From NCBI GenBank assembly GCA_032207245.1, contig CM063510.1:160348347-160412346 (forward strand): 64,000 nt of DNA, read 5' to 3'. Shown here piece after piece: positions 11,023 through 25,200 of this stretch (within the stretch, counting starts at the first letter, position 1; each line of letters starts with the position of its first letter). Both the position numbers and the translations under genes were made by a program. The stretch comes from Pardosa pseudoannulata (lineage: Eukaryota; Arthropoda; Arachnida; Araneae; Lycosidae). Below the pieces are notes generated by a model that searched no databases, was not told the DNA's origin, and saw only the letters and a program-made list of their open reading frames with translations.

Positions 11023-12825
11023 CTGTATAGTACAGGAGTAGAAGTTACTAAAAATGGTCAGAAGCATGAAGTGGAAGCAGTTAACTAGGACAAATTTATT
11101 CTGTAGTTAAAATGAATGTCTTGCTTTATGCCATTACAAATTTACTTGGTACAATCTATAAGAAATAATCTGATTATTTTCTCTTTATAAACAATCAAGT
11201 AGGCAATTCAGATATCACGAAAAGGACGAGTGCACATATAATTTAATAAGTTATGCAAAAATGAGAAGGCTTCTCATTACTGTCAATAGTAATAATTATA
11301 CTTTTTAAGACTAAAAATTTTCATTAAAATTTTTTAGCTTAACAATTTTAGGGATTGGAAAAAGACGTTGGAAATCAATCTGAACACAAATTTGCATCAT
11401 TGATAGAATTAAAAATAATTGGAAATTAATCATTAATGCATTAAATTAAAAATTAATTTTTGTAACACAGATTTATATATTTTTAATACAGTTCAGATGC
11501 CTTTATATAAACACTTGTTAAAATAATTAAAAGAAATTTCTTTTCAGAGCGTTGCTGAAAAACACATCTGTATTGCATGTAACACATTACACATCTGTCA
11601 TTACAATTACTCTTTCAGTAATTCTACTTTATAAAATATGCTGACGAGTTTTTTTTCACACCTTTATTTTTTATATTTTAAATTAATTTTCCCTTATTTT
11701 TTAGATATTACATGTTTTTAAAGTATTGGAACTCATGGAAACTTTCAAACATAAATGTAGAATTAATATTTCTTGACATAACAAAAGGGTGACTATTTTT
11801 CAGTTGTTGCTATTTGGTCCAGCTGTTAGGCTGGTACACTGCTCTTTGACCTGGAGAAACTTGTACATGCTGGCTTTGAAAGAACTTTGAATGTAGCATA
11901 TAAAGAAATAGTCAAAAGATTTTTTATATATTTCTAGAGTTTAACCATCTTTCTTTCCCCCCAATCTCTTTATGGTAGGATGGGGTAGAAGGTTATAAAT
12001 AATGAAAGATGAAGATTTGCAGATCTTTGGCAATTAAATGTTCTTTTATATTTTATTTCACCTGTATTTTGGGACTCTTTCCATCTTGTTATCTTATAAA
12101 ATATGTCTATTTTATTACTAGCATATAGCCCATCATATGATGGGATCAGTCAAATTTTTAATTTTTCTAGAATTATAAAGTACCCTATGAGGCAGGTAAA
12201 AAAAATGGCTTGGTTTGTTTTTTGGATGAGAATTATCTTACAACAAAAAAGAATCCATGATTAAATTTATAATTATCACATATGTACCTAATCTATTATT
12301 TAAGCCAAATATAAAAGAAAGTTATTTACATAACATCCAAGTTCAATGATAAAGTGTATGAAAACAATGCAGACTATGTTTAAATAATTTAAAATAAATG
12401 ATTAAATGAGATGGTTAGAGGAATGATGTCATAATGCTAGAAAAATGTTATTTTTACCTATTTATTATGTAATATATTGATAAATTTAATCATTTGCTCT
12501 TAACCGGGGACAATAGGACTTGAAATAATGGCATTAAACGCTCAAAGAGGGGGAAGGGGTGGATTTCAAAAGTTTTAAAGATGACAGTATATATATACCA
12601 ATTTATTTTAGAATAAAATTGATTGTTTAGGAGAAGATAAACTTCACTCGCTTGAAATTTTGTTAACCTAAACTCATCACGAATCTAATATGGATGTTTC
12701 TATCCATTCTAGGTCCAAGCGCTTCATAAATTTGATGACAGACGGAGAGATAACTTAGGCTATTATTATATAGGGGATTATTATTCAGAAACAATATGCA
12801 TAGGCTTTCAAATCCGATAATCACT
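11023..12825. other. Intergenic, no gene seen
   Basis: AT-rich sequence. A weak SINE-like trace (GGCTGGTACACTGCTCTTTG near 11828) is the only recognisable element. Confidence 0.4.
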
Positions 12826-12997
12826 GAATGATGGCCAAATGGGTAGAGTGCTGCTCTTTGATACCAGTATTTGAATCCCAATACTGGCATGGATGTACAT
12901 AGCATTCTCAAATTGGCTTTCAGCAGTAGGTACTGGTCTCATTACCTCTTGTATAGCAAAACAGTAGACCATAGTGCTCCAAACCAACCAATTAATC
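12826..12997 (+). mobile_element. tRNA-derived SINE, family 1
   Basis: The head GATGGCCAAATGGGTAGAGT resembles an RNA polymerase III A box, and TATTTGAATCCC resembles a B box. It ends with the family tail GTAGGTACTGGTCTCATTAC...CAGTAGACCATAGTGCTCC. About ten copies of this family lie in the window; the best preserved is at 59766. Confidence 0.75.
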
Positions 12998-14499
12998 TAT
13001 AATAAAATTTTTGTTTCATCACATGCTCATTTCATTAAATTGATTAAATGCCAGTTATAAATTTGTTATATCTCTGTTTCTATTTGTACATTCCCTTTCA
13101 TACACTGCCACCAGCAACAATAAGAATAGCTGATAATTTCATTCTCAATTATGAATAAAAATCTGACTGGCAAGGTGACAGAAAATAAGTTTCTATTTGA
13201 ACTGTATTATATAGATATATTTGTTTAGAAGGTTTAATCTATTTTAAAACACTTTTTCTTGTAATGAGTGTGCTTATATTAGGAATCTCTAATTTTCTGT
13301 TGGAAAAAAAGTAAAAACGTTGGATAAAATTAGAGGCTAAAAAATAAATATTTTTTAAATTATGTTTAATAAGTAATTTTTAAATACATTGTAAAATAAA
13401 CACATTTAACATTCTATAGATATTTGGACTTAGCTGAATTTTTAGTTATATACCTGTTTGGGCACTTTTTTTTGCATTATGTATTTGGATTTTGCATCTT
13501 TCAACTTTATTCTTGAGTAGAGCATGAAAACGTTTCCCCCCCCCCAAAAAAAAAAAAATTAGACTTCTTGTGATATGCATTTCTATATTAGAAACTTTAA
13601 AATTAAACAAAGGAATATACCAGATATCTCTTGAACAACAGGGTGTATATACTGAAGATGTGTTGAGCATCTACAATTTTTCTACTAGTTTCAATACAAA
13701 ACAAGATGAGGTAATTTAAAAATTATAAAGTTATAAAATTTAAATGAGCAACTTCTAAAATAATTTTTTTATATTAAGAATGCACTGGTGGTAGTATTTC
13801 CACCGAAAAATTTAAAGTTTAAACATATTACTTTGATAGCAAAAATGAACTGCTAACTAAATGTTACAATTTAAATGTTTAGCGACAAAATTAAAACCCT
13901 GGACTTTAGAACAAAATTAACCTGGACTATAACAAAATTTTTTTAACAGTCCTTATTTAGGATTTTCCACAGCTTTCAACATTGGCTAAAATTACTTTAC
14001 CAATGTAAACTAAAAGAAATTGAAAAAGCACTATTTTTGGCAATTCATAGATTGTTTCTGTCTTGTGTAGAACTTTTTAAAGATTTAAAAATCTTCTACA
14101 GCTGTAGTATCTTTTTGTGCGATTATAACACAAGTAAAAGCCATTTTAAATTTTTATGTTTTGTCTCATTTCAAACTTTTTGTAAATTTTATTTATGTTT
14201 CCCCATTATGTTTTTTTTCTATCATTTTCTACTTTAAAAACCCATTATGTTTTTTTTTTTTTTTTTTTTTTTTTTTGGTCAATTTGGTGAGTTTTTCACA
14301 GCAACTCCATAAAAACGATACTTGGAAGGACTTATACTACCTCTGTTCCATTCACTCATATATAAACCAACCCCCTACTTTAAGTTTATAGAAACCCTAC
14401 AAATCCTCAGCTTATACACAGAAATATACAGTACTTGCACACCAAATGAACAATCACTTCTCAAGGCCAGTAATCCAAGAATTCATTAAAAAGGTTTGG
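12998..14499. other. Intergenic, no confident gene
   Basis: AT-rich, with a C9-A12 homopolymer junction near 13538-13558 and a T run at 14251-14276. A short minus-strand frame near 13446-13670 was considered as an exon of the coiled-coil gene and rejected because no acceptor is present. Confidence 0.4.
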
Positions 14500-14665
14500 T
14501 TTGGACACTATAGTCTACTTTTTTGCTACACAAGGACTAATGAGGCTGGGACTTACTGCTTGAAGCTAATTCTGAATGGCTACAAACATTCATACCAGCA
14601 GGGAGATTTGAATCCATGAACTTCAATACTGAAGAGTAGTACCCTACTCATAGGTCATTATTCAG
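14500..14665 (-). mobile_element. tRNA-derived SINE, family 1 (inverted)
   Basis: Reverse complement of the family 1 consensus: the tail (TAGTCTACTTTTTTGCTACA) comes first and the degenerate B box and A box follow near 14610 and 14650. Confidence 0.7.
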
Positions 14666-14879
14666 CTTTATTAAAAGGTATGCCCATAGTTAGACAGATC
14701 CATTAGAGTTTAGAAGAAAATATTAACTGAAAACTTTTTTGTAAGGCATAATTAATTTTATAGTTTTAATATTGTAATTTAAAAATTTGTTTTTATTACA
14801 GTAGAACCTTTTTTTCAATGCAGCTGGCAATATAGATACATATGCCTTAATGCCAATACAAGGCTGCGAAGCTGTTACC

Positions 14880-15172
14880 CATTTAGCACCACCTGCGGAG
14901 TATGTGTAGCTTAAGGAATGCTACAAATGCGAGTAACAATATCCCCCTAGGTTCTTGTAATTTAGAAGCAGGGACCAAACAGAAGACTCCAAGGCTTGGC
15001 TTGCCACCCGCAGAGACACCATTTGAAAACTTGGAGGACACTGTGACCATGAACATATTTTATGTTCCCCAGTACTTTAAATGGACACAGTGGATCTTAG
15101 ACCAGCTCGAGTCCCAAACCTGCAGCCTTTCAGTTATGAGATCCTTGCTTTTACTGACTGAGCTACCACAGC
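14880..15172 (-). mobile_element. tRNA-derived SINE, family 2, tRNA-Met-like head
   Basis: On the minus strand the element opens with GTGGTAGCTCAGTCAGTAAA, followed by an anticodon-arm-like GGATCTCATAACTGA with CAT at the anticodon position and a degenerate B box (GGTTTGGGACTC). The body contains CCTCCAAGTTTTCAAA and GTTTGGTCCCTGCTTC. A second copy is on the plus strand at 33684-33890. The heads differ clearly from family 1. Confidence 0.65.
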
Positions 15173-15177
15173 TCGTA

Positions 15178-15603
15178 CAGTAGAACCTTGACTATCTGAG
15201 CTTTGATTAACCAAGATGATTTTTTTTTTAATATTTAATAATATATATAGTGTTATTAAATATGGAGATCAATATTTTAGCAAAAGTTTTATATCTATTA
15301 AAGTATAGCTTCAAGAAAAAAATAAGTAAATATAGAGGTAAATTAAAATTATTTGATTTTTTTTAAATTACTCTTACAAACTAATTTAAGCTTATATGAT
15401 AAATACATGTATATTTTAACTTTTGAATTAAAGTCTAAAATAAAAAAGTATGTTTTTCTTGAATGAGCTGTGTAAAATGTATCTTACATTATTTAACCTG
15501 ATGCATACAGTTAAAAAAAAAAAAAAAAGTTTCTGTTAATTAAGATTTTTGATATCCAAGATATAGGCAGTCCTTATTAGTATGGATAATCAAGGTTCTA
15601 CTG
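15178..15603 (+). mobile_element. pogo/Tigger-like MITE with TA duplication
   Basis: The ends are CAGTAGAACCTTGACTATCT and AGTATGGATAATCAAGGTTC followed by TACTG, near-perfect inverted repeats. TA flanks both sides (15176-15177 and 15604-15605). The CAGTAGAACC start and TA target site are typical of pogo-type elements. There is no transposase. A related element lies at 39970-40480. Confidence 0.8.
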
Positions 15604-16284
15604 TATTACTAATCTTGTGAATCATTCTTTTATTAATCGAAAAAGACATTGCATTTAGATGATAAATATTATACTAAAAAACTATTATTAGTATAAAACC
15701 AAAAACCAAACCCAAATAATGTTTTGTTTCAGTATATCTTAACAAGTCTGAGACATTAACTTTTCAAGTATTTTAGTCTTGTGATATCACAAATGTTACC
15801 AAGAACTAAACAAATTTGAAACCATACATGAGGCTTAGAGATGCATAACAAGGATCTTTGAAGTTTAAAAAATGTTAAAAAATATTTTAAACTACTTAAA
15901 ATTAGGAACCACATTATAAGGTTCAGATGAACAAGTCTTATAAACTACTATATGATAGTATTCATCACCTGAATCAAATTTAAACATGAGTAAAAAAAAG
16001 AAAAAAAAATTTTTAAACAGTTTTGTTCTCATTTCCTGTCGTTAGCTATCTATTCTTTGGAAGCAAATGATTTCAATTGATACTTAAAATGAGGAAAAAA
16101 CCTGATAGAGTTGTTTACGAAACTACATTATCAGAGTAAATCCCTCACAAAAATATATAAGACAGACCATAAATGATAAACAATATTTTATATATATTAA
16201 TTTGTGTTAATTTAAAATTTCAGACATTAATAAGAAGCATCAAATTTATAAGATTACAATGCACATCAAAAATGACTATATTAC
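15604..16284. other. Region downstream of the last exon found for the coiled-coil gene
   Basis: The last exon found ends in phase 1 with a donor at 16284, so at least one more minus-strand exon should lie at lower coordinates. I could not find it in this stretch or further left. Confidence 0.3.
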
Positions 16285-19200
16285 CTTTCCTGGTGTTTTT
16301 AGATAATTTGGATTGTGGTTTGTTGCCAGACAATTTGGTTGGTCTATAGGAAAGAAAAACAATTAAAATTATGATATACTCAGTTTAGCTCAATGATGGA
16401 TAATTGATTAGTTATCAAAAATTCAATTAACATCTTCACAATCAGAAATAAGCATAAGGAAAAATGTACATAAAACCTGTAAGGAACAGTTAATTTAGTG
16501 TAGCATATAGAAAAATTAACATTTAATTATCATAAGATGAAAATACATTATCTCATATATATATATATATACATACACACAGGGTCTTCAGCAAACAGGA
16601 ATTATCAAGGATTTGGTAATGCTGGAAATATTAAGGAATTATACAAAGAATTGTAATTTTTTTAAAATCTGGAAATTTTTTGAAAAGAAAAAAAATTGAA
16701 AAATAACAAATTCTTTCAGTTTAAAGAAGATTAAACCCTTCATGCATTCTTTTAAAATTGCTTTGTTGTTGAATGAGAGTATGGAGAAATGAAAAAGATA
16801 CATAAGTATATATAATATATATTTGCAATATATTAAATATTATTTCACTGTCTAAATTTTATTCCTGGATTTTTATCCCTATTTCATTATGCATAAAGAG
16901 CCTTTTGTTGAGAGTACAGCAACTTAAAATTACCATTACTTACATATTTTACTAACATTCTTTGAAACCAGAACATTCTTGCTAAGCATCTTATCCTTAT
17001 GTTCTACAAAGTCAGTAATTTCTACTTTCCATAAAAGCAGAAATAGATGTTTTTGCACACAATTCTTTTTATGTCTACAACATTTCATTATCATTATATT
17101 GAATCAAGGTAAAATGCATACTATAGTACAGAGAACATCCCTGGCTCAATTTGGTATGTCTCTTGGGCAATAGTGCAGATATTTTGCACATGTTGACATT
17201 GATTGGTTATTCAAAATCAGTTTGGGTTATCCCCTGGGAATACTACGACAATCTGAATTGATTCATCCCTTTTTGTCAAGGGTAACCCCGAGACAAGCAT
17301 AATTGTTTATGCCACAAAAAGCAAAAATATGTCTGATGAACTAAATTCAGTAATGCCACTCGATAGATTCAATTACTCTTTTGTAGGTTTTATCCTAACA
17401 TCAGAAACAATGATATGTAAAACAAAAAGTCTTTAGCAATATATTAAGATAATGTACCCCAATCTATTAATTTTATAAATTTAGACCCTATAAAGTAATT
17501 TGTATGTGTTGGATGCAAAGAAATTGGAACAGAATCTTTCATGCATTTTATCTGAAATGTTCCTTAAGATATAGCTTAACACTGAAGCACTGTCTGGCTT
17601 AACACTGAAAACAATGACTAGCTCATTAACATAAACAAACAAATTTAATAAAACTGAAACTAAACAATCAGAAGGTTATATGCCTCAGTAAAACACACGT
17701 AAAGATACAGACAGTGAATACATAGCAGCTGTGAAACATCACCAAGTAAAAAGCACATGGCAATGCCCTGGCTTACACATCTGGATAATTAAGTTGACCA
17801 ATGAAAACACAACATCTCGTTTCCTCGCCAAACCAGTGTATTTAGGTTTCGCCAAGACATAAAGCACACCACTGTAGAATAGGCAACCATGATTGCACAG
17901 ACTGTAATACACAATAACCTCTTTTATCAAGTAATTTTAACTTTTAATAGTAACAATAAATTTTTTTTACTACGAATTAAACAAAATTTAACCTTTTTCC
18001 CCACAAAGACAGATCTACTTGAAATGCTCATAAGAAACCAAAGGAAGAACCTATTTGAAAAAAAATTCAAATTGTTTATTGTTTCAATTAACCAACAACC
18101 TAAAAAAGCCACTGAAATCAAGAGAAAAAGACACCAGAAGTTTGAATATTTCAAAATTTCTTTATATATTGATAAAATATAGTCTTATTATAAATTTTTC
18201 TTTATTTGATCAAAAACAGTTTTTTCAAAGCAATCGTTTGTACAATCCAACTAAACAATTACACGTTGTTATAGTCTGTGTTTATTGTATTATAATCTGT
18301 GCAACCATGGGTGCCTATTCTAAAGTGGTGTGCTTTATGTCTTGGCGAAACCTAAATACACTGGTTTGGCGACAAAACGAGATGTTCCTTTTTCATTTGT
18401 CAACGGCGACTCTCCATCGTTGCTTAATTATCCAGACGTCTGGCTTACCTGCCATTAACTTGGCAGTTATATTGTCGTTCAGTGGTTTTACTACAGTTCA
18501 AAAAGTTTTCTGCATGCTTAACCATGGGGTTACCAAAGAAAGTTCAGGGATCTCCAAAACACTATGAGAATCACCAAAAGTATTCTAAAATAACTAAAAA
18601 TGCTTCTATATAGAGACAGTATATTTATAAAATAAATTGAAATATTCATTAACATTATTAAATATTGCCCTTAAAGTATAAATAATATTTAACATATTGC
18701 TATTTGCAGAGATGAAAGCTAGTCTGAGGTTTGAACATACCGATTTCACTGACCAAAATTGCGATAATAGTAACAGGTTTTTAAAAGTACTGACTAACTT
18801 TAGTACAGTAATTGGCAAATAAAAGTAATTTTTGCACAGCTAAAAAATTTCTTCTTTTATTCTGTAATGATGGAAGTTGTAAGTTTACTTTGGAATATCA
18901 ATTTTATCATAAGTCAAGCTCTAAGTCAAGACTGATAATACTGAAATGCATTAGGAAGGATGGAGGACATTTAAAATAATTTCCTTTCTTACATACAAAC
19001 ACTCAGACAGAAATGCAATATATATTAAATATATGCACTAAAATTACATTAAAATTGTGTAGTTAATGTTGCAAATCCATGTAATGGTAAGCATTGCATA
19101 TTATTATAGGAAAGTGGAAATATTTTATAGCAACTTACTAATAAATAGGAATTTAAGGAAAATATTTGATCTGTGGACTAAATCAAACCACAAAAATCTG

Positions 19201-22200
19201 CATATTCACAAAAAAAATAGCATATATTTCTCCTCTCACACACATAAAAAAAAATTCACTAGCTTTTTGAGACTTTTTCTATTGCTCATAATACTGCCCT
19301 TATTTTAAAATTATTTTAGAGTACTAAAGCAAAATTTAAATATTCAAATAAAACAAAAACACATGCAAAGAACTAATTTTTTTATTATCAAATACTGACT
19401 TTTCTGACCATTTTTATCTTTGTATTTGTTATAGCCTTTTTAATACTACAACTAAAGCCTTTCACAAGGGCAAATGTGAACTATTTTAAACATTCAATGT
19501 ATTTAACCAAATAGTCCCCAATAGTAGGAGAATTTGAAGCATATGCTTAGTTAGCTATCAACTCTATTTATTATTTATGTATAAATAGAATACTTTTTAG
19601 AAATTAAACATTGAAAATTTATTCAACATTGAAAATTTATTCAAAATGTTAATTACTTCTCAGGAAGTTTGGAACTAGGTGGTTGGTGTGATGTGCCATC
19701 CTGAATTTCTTTTTGCGAAGCCTTTGGTTTTCTAAAATTAGAAATATATGCTTATAGTGTTGTTGCAGACAAGTATCTCAGAATATATACACAGGGTTCC
19801 CACTCTTTTTCCAGAACAAAAATTAAGGACTTTCTAAGGACCAAAGTAATTTTTTATAAGGACCTACTTGTAATACATGACATAACGGCATAAACCCTAT
19901 CTCCTGAGGAACATGTTTTAATGATTATGAACCAGACAAGACATGTTCAATAAATGCCCTACAATATTTCAGAATTAAGTTTTTAAAAAATGCCTAAAAA
20001 TTAATATAAGATAAATCTTTTTGACAAAACCTAATTTTGAAAAATGTACATCTAAAGTTTTTTGGGCGATAAAACTAAAAATAAATTGTGAATAAAAACA
20101 ATATTAGAAACAGTACTTCCTGAGGGTTTAAAAATGACTCATATATATATTTACATAAGAGTTTATACATATATATATATATATATATATATATTAGCTG
20201 ATTATATATGGCACTGCCTGGGAAAGAAGAAAGTTTTAGACTTTTCTATTACATTCAATGTAAGGAAAATTAAACTTCCATAAGTAACTGAAATATATAC
20301 AAACCCACATACTCCACGTTTCGTTTAATTAAAATCTGCATTACAGTTAGCTATTAGGAAAGGGCAGCTGACTTTATATTTTAAACCTTTTAAGTATACA
20401 AAAGATTATATATTTGTCATATAAGAAAACTGATAAGAAATCACATGAGACTGTGGATCTCATCGATGGAGAAATTAATCACATTCCCATTTAAAAATTA
20501 AGGAGTTTTTAAGGACCTTTGACAAAAATTAAGTAGTTTTAAGGGCCCTTAAAAATGAAAGTTATAATTAAGGCGTTCTTAAGGACTTTTAAGGACCGTG
20601 AGAACCCTGATACAGTAGATAAATGACTTCAAAACTAAAAGCATACACTTGATTCCTTTGTACTGCACTTGCAAGAGCACTTTCAACCTCATCTTCTGAT
20701 TCGGAGCCTGATTCCTTCTGTTGAGGTGCCCTTGCAGTGTGAACAGTGTTTCTGAGAAGAGCTTGATAAGCAGCACATGCTAAAAAATATTACAAAGGAA
20801 TAAATAACAAAAAAAGGTTGAGTATTCAATACAACATTGAAAACATATGATACTGAATCATGTTTAATTAAACATTATGATAGATACAAAGGACAGAACA
20901 GAAATGCTCACAGTTGTAACCAGCTCCAAAAGAGTTGCCCAGACTTTTGGGTTGCCACTGTCCAACTGAAAAGCATGGGCAACTGGAGAGATATCTCAAA
21001 CCACCATCCACCATAATACTAATACAATGCTCGTCTCTTGATTTACATTATTTCTTTCTTATCTACAACGCCATAAGTTTCATATACACTAATAAAAAGT
21101 TTAACATTACTATGCAGGGGCATACGTAAAGGGGAGGGTTAGGGGTTTAAACACCTCCCTTGAGCTTAGACAAAATGGCAAAAATAAAAATTTTAGTAGA
21201 AATTATGCAAGTTATTATTTTTTAGAATTATGAACCCCCCTGAAAAAATTATGTGTATGCCACTGTTACTATGAACAAAAGAACTCAAAAACTTTTGCAC
21301 AAAAATAATAAAAGAAACCAGTCATTCACCAGAGAATCTAAGAAAAAGATAAAAGACAGAATAAATGTATGCGTATGTTAAATTTAGCGGATTATAGATG
21401 TTTTTAAAAATTCTTAAAGAGTAGCCTAATTTTTAAAATTTCATTGTAAAAATGTTTCAGTGGTTCATTTAGCCTGTATTTGATTATATCTATAGAAAAC
21501 TACTGCTTTTAGAGATAAAATGTTCAGGGTTTCCTATTTGACCATGATTACAGAGAGGAGTTGAGTTATCTGCTCTTATATAAATAAGAAGGGAAACTAT
21601 CAGGCCTGGTAACAAAATAATTTAGTATTCGGTTTTTAATTTTTAGATCAAAGTTTACTGCATTGAAAATAATAATACAAAGGAAGCATCATATACAGTA
21701 AGACAACAAATAATGGGCTTTCCTACCTGCTAGAGGAGATTCTTTCTCATAACCAACATCAGAATCAGATGCCACCGACATATGTGGTGAATTGTAACCT
21801 AAAAATAATTTTGAAAGTCACTTCATAACAGATAAATATCAAAACTATAATTGACATTCAGCCTGTTAAACTTCAATATATTTTTTCATAAAATGAAATA
21901 GACTTTAAACAGGGCACATCTTCCCAACACACACTCACATTATAATATGAAGCTAAACGAAATATCAGAGAAATTTTAATGCTGTGCCTAAAATTTATGT
22001 TTCAATTACTTCAATTATATTCAAGCTAATCAATAAAATCTTTATGCATTCAACGCAATAAAACAACTTCTTTAAAAATTAAATTTGATTCTAGTAAAAC
22101 ACAAAATTAACTTTTTACAAATTAAATATCTATCAGATAAGAGTAGAAAGAGATCACTATACTGATTATTAATACTGATTTTGATCATACTTAATAAATA

Positions 22201-25200
22201 AGATTACCTTATTTATGAGGTACTTTATTTTTTAAATGATCCACAATTAACTACTAGCATTAATATGCAATCAAAATAGAATATCAACAATACCATATTC
22301 AGTGGTTGCTAGAGCCATGTCAAATTTATAATTATACCACAGAAGGTTATTTATACATATTTTTATCCCTCATGTAAATTTCTGCAAAAATTAAGAATTT
22401 ACAATTTTTTTTTTTTGTACCTTGTCCTTTTTTCAAAATTTTTGATTTCATTTTCACCTCATCAAAAACCATGAAAATTCTTATTCTATCCTGTTTATCA
22501 AATAAATATTCTTACTAACAGTGTATAATAACAATAATTTCACTTACCAGACAAACTACCTGAGGCTTCACTTTCCTCTTTAGCTACATTCAGTTTTGAA
22601 CTTGGAGAGGCAACACTATCTTTCAACTGCAGCTGAGATCCTCCTGACTGTTTGGCTTTAGAAGTAGCACCTGCTCGATTTGTTAAAGATTTAATATTTT
22701 CTACATTTTTATTGATTTTCACTTTGGTACCCACAGACTTATTCATTGTGTTTGATTCCAGAAAATCAAATTCATTGTTCATGCTATCTGCATCACTCTT
22801 TGACCCTAAAGTTTCCTTATTTGATTCACCTTCAACTGCTATTACCTGATCATCCCCTTTTCCACTTACAACAGACTGAGGCACACTTGGACTTTCATTA
22901 TTTTTTAAAACATAGTATTGTGTATTATCAACAACAGATTCATCATCTATATGTGTTTGATTTTCAACTAAAATACTCTTTTTTTCAGATACTTCCCTGA
23001 TTTCTGATCTTTGTTCCGAATTTTTCTTTTCAATATGTTTCATTTTAAAATTTTCTTCTAAGGTGTTATTTGTTGGCAAAGAAATAGATCTAGATTCTAA
23101 GTGCTGAGGAATATTTTGAGTTACTAAATTACTTGAATTATTTTGATGGTTTGATGACTTTTCTGTTTCTGAGTTATCCTTCATTCTTAAATGAGGATTT
23201 GATGATGATAAACTGTCTAATAAAGAACTCGGTTGATTACTGTCTAATATATTACACTTTTTACAATACACATCATTCTCAGTTTGAGTTGATATTGATT
23301 TTGCACTTAGTGCAATAGCTTTATTCGTGTGAAGACTAAATGTACCAGCAGTTGGATAATCAGATCCCACATTATGGTCTAACCCTTGAAACAAGTTTGA
23401 AGAGATAGAGGTTGCTACACTTGCCTAAAAATAAAGATAAACAAAATAAAAATGCACAAAACTAAAAACTTTAATCAGAGCACAGATGAAAGCTAGTGAG
23501 AGCCTTGAAAATACAGATTTTACTGAGCAAAATTGGAAAAATACTGACCAACTTTAGTATAGTAGTTGACAAAAAAAGTTAATTTTTATATAACTACAGC
23601 TTTTTTTATTATCATTTAATAATGCAAGTTGTAAGTTTATTAGGGAATCAATTTGATAAGTTTAGTTTTAAGATGTGATATGGTCAACACTGATAAAAAT
23701 GAAGTACATTTGGAAAGATGGAAATACTGAACAATCCAAGTAATTGGAAAAATCAAATCTATTAGACTGGTCTGGACCCCTGGGCATCGAGGAATTCATC
23801 CAAATGAGAAGGCTGATGAGTTATGCAAACAAGGCCCTTATAGTACTCAACATCTTAATGTGGTGAGCCCAGAAGACTCTATCAGTAGGATTAAAAATGA
23901 TATGTACACAGCAAGTGAACATGAGTGGGACAGAAACATCTACTGCCAGAGATATAGAGCAATTAATCTCCTTAATCAAATGCACCATAAATGGATTTTC
24001 CACCGCCAGATTGATGTCTTGGTGGCATACTAAAACAATTCAATGCAAATACATATGACACAAGTTGAATATGGCTCTTTCCCCCTTGTGTTTTCACTGC
24101 ACAGAAAACAACACTCCAGATCATATCTTACTTTACTGTGTCAAGTTCCAGGTGCAGCGTCGTATCTTATTTAGCTCACTCAACATATGTGGTAATCCTT
24201 TGTATGTGTGATCAATTCAGCCACAAGTTCGTGGCGTGGGCTGGTTGCCCTGGTGTGTTTTACATTTCACTTCCTTGGAAGAGGGTAGTTTGTTTTGTGT
24301 CCTCTTTTGCCCCCGTTTGGTTGTTTGCCTCACAGGTCTTTCTTTCTTTCGTGTTATCTTCATTGAATGTTTCCCATGTGGGGTTTGTCACCATTTGGTT
24401 TTAATATCTAATATATGTGTTTGTTTTATCATGCTAGTGTATAGCGTGTTTTGTTTTATGCTTCTACCTCTCTGGTTATGTCTGTAAAGATAAAGCCGGC
24501 CACGCGGCTGTAGTATATATCTCCCAAATAGCTCTAATAATAATAATAGTAATAATAAATATAGAACAATTATGACCTGCTGCAATAATGGTGACTTTTG
24601 CTGAATTTACTGACCATTTTTCATTTCTGTTAAACTCATAATTTCAACTGTACGATTTTTAAAAATAAAATTGTAAAAAAACACAAAATTGTATTAAATG
24701 TAATGTACTACTTGAATAATGTTTTAAAAGGTTCTTAGGAAATGTTCTATGCAAGTTTCCTAACCGCCTTAAATTTAAAAAAAAATTCAAGTTCTTAAAG
24801 GATTTTTTTATTGCTATGAACCTTGCTTATTTAAAACATTGCATTTATAACTGTTGGAAAAAGGTCAGTGCCCTAACCACTAGGACATCGTTCAGTTCAC
24901 TGCAGACTTTGTACCCTACCCCCCAAAAATAATTCTAACGACATCGCTGCTTTCCAAGACTAGTTCAGTTTTTTAAACAAATTTTCTATGCTTTATAATA
25001 TGGAATAAAATATGTGTAACAGTTATACATACATGAGAACTCACCTGGAGTATTCCCAATTTTTCTAATTTCAAAGATAATGTATCAGTATGGTGATCTA
25101 ATTCTTCCATTTTTTCTAATATATTTTTATATGTTTCCTCAGTTTCTTTTGCCTTTTGATTTATTCTTTGAAGGTACTCCTGCAGGGGCAAATTAAGATC

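Noticed and set aside
13446..13670. Minus-strand frame ending KRFHALLKNKVERCKIQIHN..., as next exon of the coiled-coil gene
   Set aside because: It is preceded by a G9 and T13 homopolymer run with no acceptor AG in place, and the upstream codons are not protein-like.
15120..15183. Functional tRNA-Met on the minus strand
   Set aside because: The A-box and CAT anticodon region look good, but the B box is degenerate and the sequence continues into a repeat body shared with 33684-33890; it is a SINE head.
17739..17930. Short minus-strand reading frame at 17739-17930 as a gene
   Set aside because: It coincides with the left arm of the inverted repeat and matches the other arm only as DNA; no conserved protein is seen.
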